From Phycisphaerales bacterium (lineage in GTDB: Bacteria > Planctomycetota > Phycisphaerae > Phycisphaerales > UBA1924), in contig JAJDDI010000071.1 of assembly GCA_029260375.1 (NCBI GenBank), forward strand, positions 1 through 64,000: DNA of 64,000 nt, in the 5' to 3' direction. Below are positions 51,605 through 61,600 of the stretch, one piece after another (position 1 is the first letter of the stretch; the number at the start of each line of letters is the position of its first letter). Made by a program: the position numbers and the translations under genes. The notes under the pieces are model-generated. The model was not told the origin of the DNA and did no database searches. It saw nothing but the letters and a program-made list of their open reading frames with translations.

Positions 51605-52593
51605 GCGATCGCCGACGCCAGGTCATCTGGGGCGGTGGGGGGCTGGCGCTGGTGGTCGCGCTGTACCTGCTCGCGCGGGTGTTCGTGCTTGGTCCCGCGT
51701 GGGAGATGCGGGGCAAGATCGCCAACGCCCGTGAGATCACGGGCGGGCTCAGCACCCAGCTCGAACGCTACGAGAACGCGACAGACCGCCTGCGGGCGGT
51801 GGGCTCGACCATGCTCGCCGCGGACCGGGACGTGCTCGAGCACCGCCTGCGGGCCGGCCTGAGCACGATCGCGACAGACTCGGGCCTGTCGGAGGTGGTC
51901 GTTTCAAACTCGCCGCCGCGCGCGGTCGCCAACCCGGCCGCACAGGTGCGGATGAGCGGCGGCTGGGGCAAACTCCGCGATCGACTCCGCCGCCAGACCG
52001 ATTTCTACGTCGTGCGGGGGCGGGTGCAGGGGACGGGCACGCTGGAGTCGGCGATGCTCACGCTTGCAGCGATTGAGGCGCAGGGCTGGGTCCACCGGAT
52101 CGAGGGGCTGACCCTCCGCCCGGTGGGAGCCGAGCGGGAACTGGTGGAGTTGAAGGTCGATTTCGCGATCGCGATGGCGCCGGACCTGGCGCCCAGGGAC
52201 GCGCCGGCTCACGCGCCCGACGCGAGCGACACCGGGGACGAAGCGATCGCGGGCCTGACTCAGATCGCCCTACGCGGCTTATTCCGGGTCCCGCCCAGGG
52301 CGCCCGAGCCGGCGGTGGTCGTTGAAACCAAGCCCGAGCCCAAGCCCGATCCGGCGCCAAAGCCCCCGCCGTACGAGAACTGGCGATTGGCCGGTGTCAT
52401 GGGCGGAAACCGGGTTGAGGCGGTGGTCGTCCACACCTCCAACGGCAAGTCCCGGGTCTTGGAGCCGGGCGATCGGTTGATGGGGGCAACGTTCGAGGAG
52501 GGCTCGGGCGAGCGGGCGGTCTTCCGGATTGATGAGAAGCGGTACGAGATTCTTCTGGGTAAGTCACTCGCAGATCGACGCGAGCTGAAATAG
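51601..52593 (+). CDS. GspM-like protein fused to a GspC/PilP-type domain
   Basis: The 330-residue product has one N-terminal membrane helix ('IWGGGGLALVVALYLLARVF'), a GspM/PilO-type periplasmic domain (about residues 45-195), a Pro/Lys-rich linker ('ETKPEPKPDPAPKPPP') and a C-terminal beta domain ('LAGVMGGNRVEAVVVH', 'VLEPGDRLMGATFEEGSG', 'FRIDEKRYEILLGKSL'). The last part matches the GspC homology region that contacts secretin N0. Fusing the two would give one bridge from the inner membrane to the giant gene that follows 64 bases later. GTG 51601 overlaps the previous stop. Confidence 0.78.
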   Translation: MSDRRRQVIWGGGGLALVVALYLLARVFVLGPAWEMRGKIANAREITGGLSTQLERYENATDRLRAVGSTMLAADRDVLEHRLRAGLSTIATDSGLSEVVVSNSPPRAVANPAAQVRMSGGWGKLRDRLRRQTDFYVVRGRVQGTGTLESAMLTLAAIEAQGWVHRIEGLTLRPVGAERELVELKVDFAIAMAPDLAPRDAPAHAPDASDTGDEAIAGLTQIALRGLFRVPPRAPEPAVVVETKPEPKPDPAPKPPPYENWRLAGVMGGNRVEAVVVHTSNGKSRVLEPGDRLMGATFEEGSGERAVFRIDEKRYEILLGKSLADRRELK

Positions 52594-52657
52594 GTACACT
52601 GCGGGTGACGGGCAGGATGCCCTTCGCTCGCTTTGGGCGGACGTGACGGAGCACGAC

Positions 52658-55600
52658 ATGCAGCGGCAACTCTCAGCACGCGCCATCGCGGCGTGGAGCC
52701 TCGCGGCGACGGCCGGCCTGGCGGTCTCGGCCCGGGCGGGCCTCCAGCCCGATCCAACTCCCGGCTCCGGATCCGCCCAAGATACGGGCGATATCGGCCA
52801 GACCCAGGCCCCTCGCATCCGGTTCAACTTCATCGAGCTGCCCTTCAGCGAGGTGCTCAACTTCATGTCGCGCGAGTCGGGCCTGCCCGTCATCCGCGAG
52901 GCGCCCCTGCCCCCGGGGTCGATGACCTTCATCAGCGCTGCGGACTACTCGCTGGCGGAGGCTCTTGAGATCCTCAACCTCAACCTGGCGATGCACAACG
53001 TCCGCCTGGAGCGCGACAGCAAGTACCTCGCGCTCCGCTCGCTCGAGGACGCGGCCCGCCGCCCTACGCCCGTGCTCAGCCCCGAGGAGCTCGAGGGGAT
53101 CGACCCGAGCGAGTTCCTGACGATCTACCTGCCGCTCAACAACGCGATCGCGTCGCAGGTGAGCGAGCGGATTAGCCCGCTTATCAAGCCCCCGGGCATG
53201 GTGCAGGCGATCGACCAGCAGAACATGCTGATCATCGTGGACACCGCGGCCCAGTGCCGGCGCCTGCGTGAGATCGTCAACCAGATCGACAGCGTGCGCC
53301 CGGCGGACATCGACCTGCGCGTCTTCCCCGTGACGAGTACGACCGCGTCCGAGCTGGCCGACTCGCTGCGGGCGCTGGTGCCCGAGCGCGACCAGGTGAT
53401 GACGATCGACAAGAACGGGCTGCCCAAGATCACCGAGGACGTGTCCAAGCCGCCGCTCAAGATCCAGGCGGACGAGCGTCTCAACGCGGTCGTCGTGGTG
53501 GGGCCAAGCCAGCGGATGGGGACGGTCGAGGATCTGGTTCGTCTGCTCGACTCGCCCGAGGGCGGCAGCGCGGGCGGGACGCGGATGATGACCTTTACGC
53601 TGAGCCAGGCGGACGCCAACAGCGCCGCGGCCCAGCTCAACTCACTCTTCCAGGCGGTGCCCGATCGCCGAAGGCCCACGGTCCAGGCCCTGCCCGACGT
53701 GGGCAAGGTCGTCGTCGTCGCCTCGCCGGACCTGCTGGCCCAGTCTAAGGCGCTGCTCGAGGAGATCGACCCGGGGCTCGGATCGGGCGCGGGCGACACG
53801 GGGGATCGGTCCGCCCGCGTGCTGCCGCTGGAGCACGTGACCTCGCAGCAGGCCGAGCAGATCGTCCGGCGCCTGCTCTCGCCCCGCCAGACGCAGATGA
53901 TCCGGTTCGCGCCGCTGCCCGGGGGCTCCGGGCTGGTGGTCTCGGGCCCGAGCGCGGACGTCGAGCAGTTCGAGCAGCTCGTGCGCGGCATCGACGTGCA
54001 GCCCGACCGGCGGCATGAGGCGCGCGTCGTACGCATCAGCGAGGGTGATCCGGCGCAGATCCTGGAGATGGCCCGGGGCGTCGAGACGCTCACCGGCGAC
54101 GAGGCGCGTGACCCCGTGCGTGCCATCCTCGATCCCGAGTCGCGCACCGTCACGCTCGTGGGCACGCGTGAGGGCGTGTCACGCTTTGAGCTGCGCCTCA
54201 AGACGGCGCAGTCCCAGGCGAGCGTTGAGCTCGAAACGCGCACCTACCGCCTTGACAGCGTGAACCCGACGCAGCTCAGTGGGCGCCTGTCCCGACTCGC
54301 CAGGCCCCTGCTCACCCCGGCCGACGGGACACCCTATCGCGCGCCCTCCTTCGAAGCGCTCGATGAGCTTGGCACGATCGTCGTCCGCGCGCTCCCGGAC
54401 CAGTTCTCAACGATCGAGGGCCTGATCGACCAGCTCGACGGCGAGCAGGGCGCCGACCGGCGATTGCAGGTGCTCGACCTGCAGGGCAACGACCCCGAAT
54501 CGACGCTGGCCCGGGCGATGGCGCTCTACGAGGAGCAGACCAGGGGCCTGCCCGCGAGCGAGGCGGGTCCGATCGACGCGGAGATCGACAAGGCCGCGGG
54601 GAAGATGATCGTTCGCGCGAGCGCCGCGGGGATGACGCGGTTCACCGGGCTGCTGCGCCAGGTGCAGCAGCTCACGCCCCCGGCGCGCACGACCCGGATT
54701 ATTGACATCCAGCAGGTGGACGCCGCGGGCCTGCTCGAGCCGCTGCGCGAGTTCCTCGCGTCGGGCGACCCGGTGGACCCTGGGCGCGAAGCGCCCGAGC
54801 CGACGCTTCGGGTGATCGAGCGGACAAACTCGGTCATGGTGACGGCAGAGGACCTGCAGCACCGGGTGATCGCCGACTATGTGCGGAGGCTCGACAAGAT
54901 CGAGCCCAGCGATCTACCCCCGCTGCGACTGCTCCAGCTGCGCACGGCCGACGCGGTGAACATCGCGTCGATGCTCCAGCAGCAGTACAACAAGCGTCCC
55001 TCGGCGGACCGCCTGGCACGCCCGGTCGAGGTCCGCGCCGACGGGACGACCAACACCCTGATCGTCGCGGCCCACGAGGAGTTGCTCGCGGACATCCGCG
55101 GCTTCGTCGATGAGCTCAACACCGACGCGGACGAGCCCGAGCGGATCACGTTCCTGTTCCCGCTGAAGGTAGCTCGTGCCGTGGACGTGGCGCAGGCGAT
55201 GGACAAGCTCTACCCGCTGCCCCCGATGCCGCGGGACCGCTACAACCGCCCGATGCCCTGGCTGCAGGAGCAGAAGGAAGTGACGGTCAGCGCCGATCCG
55301 TCGAGCAACAGTCTGATCATCGACGCGGTCGCGGACCGTCGCGAATCGCTGGAAGAACTCGCCGAGAAGCTCGACCGGGTGGAGGTACCCCCGGTCGCGG
55401 ATCTGCGCACGTACCGCGTCGTCGAGGCGGATCTCAACGCGGTGGCGCGGATGCTCTCGGGCCTGGCGCGACAGGGCACGCTCGCGGGCCCGGCGCAGGC
55501 GGGCAAGGCCAAGGTGCAGGTCGTGATCGAGACCGAGCAGGCCAGCTCGACGCTCATCGTCGCCGGTGACGAGGTCACGTTCGCGAAGGTCGAGCAGGTG

Positions 55601-58600
55601 CTCCAGTCGCTCGAGGCGGCGCCCATCGAGCGCGGGCTGCGGATCGTGCCCATCGCCAACGCCCAGGCGTCGGTGATCCGCGACCGGGCGATGGCGATCT
55701 ACGACTCGCAGGTCGCCAACATCCCAGGCGCCGGTGGCGTTGATGTCTCCGTCAACGACGAGACCAACACGCTCGAGGTCGTCGCGGACGAGAACGCGAT
55801 GGTCCGGTTCATGGGGATCCTCGACGAGCTGCAGGACCAGATCGGCAGCGCCCGCGAGGTGCGGCTCATCGAGCTGCAGCTCGCGCCCGTGGGCGAGGTG
55901 ATCGGGTTCTTGGAGGAACTGGTCGATGCGACGGACTCGCTGCGCATCGGTGGTGGCCCACGTCCTGTCTTCGAGCCCATCGAGACGACCAACTCCATCA
56001 TGGTCGCGGCCCAGCCCGACCAGTTCGCCATCATCGAGCAGCTCGTCCGCTCGCTCGACGCCCAGCAGACGGGCGACCGCCCGCCGTTGCGGATTCTCAG
56101 GCTCCGTTCGACCGAGGCGAGCAATCTGGCGCAGGTGCTCAACCGCTCGTACGCGCAGCGCCCGGTGGACGAGCGCACGCTCAAGCCGGTCAACATCCAG
56201 GCGGACCCGGCGACCAACACGCTCATTGTGTCGGCCCACCCCGACGTGCTGCCCGAGATCGAGTCGATCATCTCCGAGCTCAACGACGCGCAGTCGTTCG
56301 ACGCGTCGGCCCGCCAGATCCGCATCTTCCCGCTGCGCGTGGCGCGGGCCGAGGAGCTGGCACGCACGATCGACGAGATGTACCCCGAGCCCCCGATGCC
56401 GCGGGATTCACGCGGGCGGGCGCGCCCGGACCTGCAGCTTCCCAAGGAGATCTTTGTCCGGGCGGACCGGGCGACGAACTCGCTGATCGTGGACGCCCCG
56501 ACCGAACGCCTCGCGGGGTTTGAGCAGATCGTCGAGCAGCTCGACAAGGCGAGCCTGGGCGCGGACGTCGAGCTGCGCACCTACCGCGTCGCCCGGGCCG
56601 ACCTGGCGGCTGTCGAGCGGACCATCCGTGATCTCGCGGCAAGCGGCGCCCTCGCGGCGACCGGGCAGACGCCCGTCACCGTTAGCACCGAGCCCGCGAG
56701 CCGCACGCTCATCGTGTCCGGTCCCAGTGACGTGTTCGAGCGCATCGAGTCGGTGCTGAGTGAGGTCGACGGCGGCGCCAACCGCCCGACGACCGGGCTC
56801 AAGATGTACGCCCTGGAGCACGCGCGGGCCGAGCGCCTGGCGCCGCTCTTGGAAGGATTGCTGGCGACGCGGCTGCGCGAGCAGCAACTCTCGGGCGATC
56901 AGGCGATCATCGGCGAGCCCGACACGCTGCTGGACGTCGCGTCGGACGGGGCGAGCAACACGCTGATCATCTCGGCGCCCGAGTCGATCCTGGACATCGC
57001 CGAGCAGCTGATCAACGCGCTCGACACGCAGGCCGCGAGCGTGGGACGGGCGGTCATCCGTGTGTCGCCGCTGACGTACGCCGAGGCGAGTGCGGTGGCG
57101 CAGACCATCAACCAGGCCATCCCGACGATCGAGCTGCCCTCGGGCGGACCGGTGAGCGTGATCGCGGCCGCGGGGTCCAACGCGCTGCTGCTCTCGGGCG
57201 CCGAGGCGGACCTGAAGAAGATCGAGGGGCTTATCGAGTCGCTTGACGTGCAGCCGTTCGACCCGGAGAAGCCCGCGGTCGAGACGTTCGCACTCGAGCA
57301 CGCCGACGCACGGTCGATCGCGTCCACGGTCGAGCGTCTGCTCGTCGATCAGCAGCAGACGGACCCGAGGGTGCTCGCGTTGCAGTTGCGGTATAGCCGG
57401 GGGCAGATGCCGGTCCAGCCCAAGATCCGCGTCGAGGCGGAGGGGCGGACCAACAGCCTGATCGTCTCGGGCCCGGGCTCGACGATCGAGCTGGCGCGCA
57501 CGCTCATCGACCGGCTCGACCAGGAGGGCGAGGACCCCGGGCGTTCGGTCGTCACATTCTCTCCCGCAAAGGGCGACCCAACGCGGCTGGCGCAGACGGT
57601 CAGCGAGATCATCGAGGCCACCATGCCGCAGGGGCGGCGGCCGCTCGAGCTGACGCCCGAGGCATCGTCGGGCAGCATCGTCGTGATCGGCACGGACGAG
57701 CAGGTGGCCCGCGCGGTGGCGCTGCTGCAGGAGCACGACGACCGGACGGTGGCGATGCCGCTGGTCGAGGTCCGTTCGTTCGAGATCGTGCACGCCGACG
57801 CGCAGACAGTATCGCGCACGGTGCAGTCGCTGCTGAGTGATCGGTCTCGCTGGCCCGAGGCGTTGATGCGTGCCGAACGGGCCGGGCTCTCGCTGCCCCG
57901 CCCCGCGCTCGAGGCGGACGGACAGACCTCTCGCATTATCGTCAGCGCTCCGAGCGCGCTGATGGACATGGCGGGCGAGCTGATCGCGACGCTGGACCAG
58001 CCCGCGTCGGGCGGCGGGGTCGAGGTGCGAGTCTTCACGCTCAAGGAGGGCGACGCGGACTCGGTCGCGCGGGCGTTGCAGCAGGCCTTGAGCGTGGGCG
58101 CGAAGCCCTCCGAGCCGAGGCCGAGCGTGACGTCGGAAACACGGAGCAACTCGATCGTCGTCGCGGGCTCGCGTGAGCGGGTCGAGCAGGCGATGACGCT
58201 GATCTCGACGATGGACAGCGTCGCGGTCGAGCCGAGCGAGCTGGGCGTGCGGACGATCTTCCTGACGCACGCTCGGGCCGAGTCGTTGGCGCCGATCGTC
58301 GAGGGCGTGCTGACGCAGGAGTCGGTGCTGAGCATGGCGCCGGACTGGGGTCGCTGGCAGCTGGCCAACAGCATGATCAACCGGGGGCAGAGCCCCGAGT
58401 TCAACGGCGTGAAGGTCGCGCCTGAGCGCCGCCTCAACGCGCTGGTCGTCAGCGCCCCGCTGCCGCTGCTGGAGCTGGCCGAGCAGGTTATTTCTGGGCT
58501 CGATGTTGATCCAGGTGACGGGCCGGGCGGCGGGCGCATCGTGCGGGTCATCACGCTCGTCAACGCTGACGCGCAGGAGCTGGCCGGGAACATCGAGGCG

Positions 58601-61600
58601 GTGTTCGGCGAGGACGAGTCCGGGGCCGCGGCGCCCACCGTCCGCGTGGACACGTCCAGCAACTCGCTGATCGTGCGCGCCACCAGCGAGCAGCTCGAAA
58701 CAATCCAATCGCTCGCCCAGCGGCTGGACTCGGCGACCCTCTCGACGCGATCGCAGATGCGCCTGATCCCGCTGGACCGCTCGCGGGCCGACGCGGCGGA
58801 GATGGCCCAGACGCTCAAACGACTTCTCGAACAGCGCGGGGCGGTGCAGGTCGAGGTGATTTCCGCCGAGGAGCTGCTGAGCGATTCTCCCGAGCCGGGA
58901 GCGTTTCGTCCGGTCGAGACCAACCCCTTCATCACCCCGCTCTGGGCGGACCTGTTCCGCCACGCGATGGGGCTGCTCACGCTGCAACCGATCGAGGCGG
59001 ACGAGCCCAGCGCGAGCGCCCGGGTGACGATCGCGGTGGACCCGGTGAGCAACACGCTGATGGTGATCGGCTCGCCGCGGATGACGGATCGGATCGCGTC
59101 GCTGGCGCAGGAGTTGGCCCGCCAGATGCCCGCGGAGCCCACGGGCGTGCGGATCGTCGAGCTGCCCGATCAGGCGGACCCGGCGCGCATGGCGCAGGTC
59201 GTCAACCAGACCATCCGCCAGGTCGGACGGACGAGCGCGACCAACCTGGGCGGGTTTACCGGGCGCGTCGCCGTGAGCGCGGACGTGCAGGGACAGGCGC
59301 TGATCGTGTGGGCCAACGACACCGACTTCGGGAGCGTGCGCGACCTGGTCTCGGGGCTGGCTCGCCTGGGCAAGTCCGATGAGCTGTCGGTGAAGGTCTA
59401 CCCGCTGGCCAACGTCTCGGCGCGGTCCGCCGCGACGTCGGTGCGCGACCTGGTCAGCCCTGTGCCCCAGGGTCGCCAGGCGCAGCGCGTCCGCACGCTG
59501 GACCTGAGCGTTACGGGCGACGACGGCTCGGTCGTGCGCCGCACGATCGACCCGTCCCGAGTTGGCGTAACGACCGACCCGAGCCAGACCGCGCTCATCG
59601 TCACGGCCCCCAGCGAGGCGATCCAGCTCATCGACCGCTTCGTCGAGCTCATTGATCAGAGTCCCGCGGGCGAGCGCCTGGCGATCCGCCAGTACACACT
59701 CGAGCACGCGCGGGCGACGGCGCTTTCCCGAACGCTGCAGGCGCTGTTCGACGCACAGCGACAGGGGCCTGGCGCGAACGAACGCACGCGGGCCAGGTTT
59801 GTCGCCGACGACCGGACCAACGCGCTGCTGGTAACCGCGTCAAGCGAGCAGCACGCGGAGGTGCAGCGGCTGCTGTCCGCCGCGGACATGACGATGGAGG
59901 ACGACGGCCTGGAGCTGGCGATCATCCCGCTCCAGCTCGCGCGTCCGTCGGCGGTTCGCCAGATCGTCGAGCAGGTCATCGTCGGGCGCGACCCGGGGAT
60001 GCGTGAGAAGATACTGATCTCAGCCCAGGATAACTCGGGCGTGTTCGTGGTACGGGCGCCCGAGGCGGAGATGGCCCAGATCCGTGAGATCGTGGCGCAG
60101 GTCGATACCTCGGAAGCGGCCGCGTACCCGGTCCGCTCCATCAAGCTTGAGCGAGCCGATGCGCTGAGCGTCGCCCGCTCGCTCCAGGAGTTCTTCCAGA
60201 ATCGCGCCCGCGTGGGGCGTGCCAGGAACAACGGGCGGGGCGGCGGGGACGCCGCGATCGTGGGCGATCGGCTTTCCGGCACGCTGGTGATCGCGGCCAG
60301 CGACGAGGACTTTGCGCAGATCAGCGAGCTGGCGTCGCAGTTCGACGCGCCAGCGATCGGGAAAGAGGTTCAGTACAAGATCATCCCGCTGCAGAACGCC
60401 CGGGCGACGGACATCCGCGATACGGTGCAGAGCATCGCCTACGAGCTGCAGTGGGAGCGTACCTCCCGCTCACGCGGCGGGCAGGACTCGGGCGGTGAGG
60501 ACCGCGTGCTCGTGGAGGTCAACGACCGGACGAACACGGTGCTGGTCTTCGGGCAGGGCAAGACGCTCGAGGTGGTCCAGAACATCATCGCCGACCTGGA
60601 CCGGGCGCCGGCCGAGACCGAGAAGCGGATCGTCAAGGCGATCGCGGCCGAAGGCGCGGACCTGCAGGCGCTGGCGAGACTGGTCGAGGAGGTCACCGCG
60701 TCGCCGGGCTGGCGCTGGTGGATGGGCCCGGACCTGGAGCAGGTCACGGCGGAAGTGGACGCGGACCGGCGCCTGCTGATCCTCGTGGGCGTCAAGGCCC
60801 GCGTGGACGAGGCAAGCTCGTACGTCGAGGAGATCATCGCGGCCGGCGGTGACGACGGACGGTCCATCGTCCCGATCCGCCTTGAGCACGCCCGCGCCGA
60901 TCGGGCCGCGGGTTCGTTGCAGCGGTTCTTCCGCGACCGGGCGAGGGCGGAGGGGCGGCGGGCGGACAGCGTCGCGATCATCGGATCACGCGAGGGCAAC
61001 CTACTGATCGTCAGCGCCGACGATGAGGATCTGGAGATCGTGCGGAGCCTGATCGAGCAGATCGACCTGCCCGACCTGGCCGAGGACCGGCAGGTCCGGG
61101 TGTTCGCGCTGAGCAACGCCGAGCCGCGCGAGACGGCGCAGACCATCAACCAGATGATCCCGCGCACCGGGCGAGACGAGGACCGGGTGATCATCACCTC
61201 GCAGGGCTCGATGCGGTCGCTGATCGTCTCGGCCCCGAGCGAGCGGATGGAGGAGATCGGGTCGCTCATCGCCCGCCTGGACGTGCTCCCGGGCGCCGAG
61301 CAGGGGCAGATCGAGACGGTCGCCCTCGGCGCGGCCCGGGCCGAGGCGGTCGCTCGCGAGCTGGCGTCGGCGCTGCCCGAGAGCGTGCGCGTCGAGATCA
61401 CGCCCGTGCCCCGGACCAACTCGATCATGCTCACCGGTTCGCGCGAGGCGATCCAGATCGCCCGCGAGCAGATCAAGGCGCTGGACGTGGACTCGCCCAG
61501 CGCCCCGGTCGAGTTCCGCCGGTTTGTGATCCAGCACACGACCGCGACTGACGTGGCGTACTCGCTGTCGGCGCTCATCCGCAACCGCCCGCGCGACGAG

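Noticed and set aside
56408-59707. Minus-strand open frame of 1099 codons opposite the giant gene (and another of 966 codons at 61001-63901)
   Set aside because: They lie exactly antisense to the in-frame N1 repeats. They are rich in Arg, His, Asp and Gln with no recognisable domain, signal peptide or ribosome site. High GC and repeated codons keep the opposite frame open.
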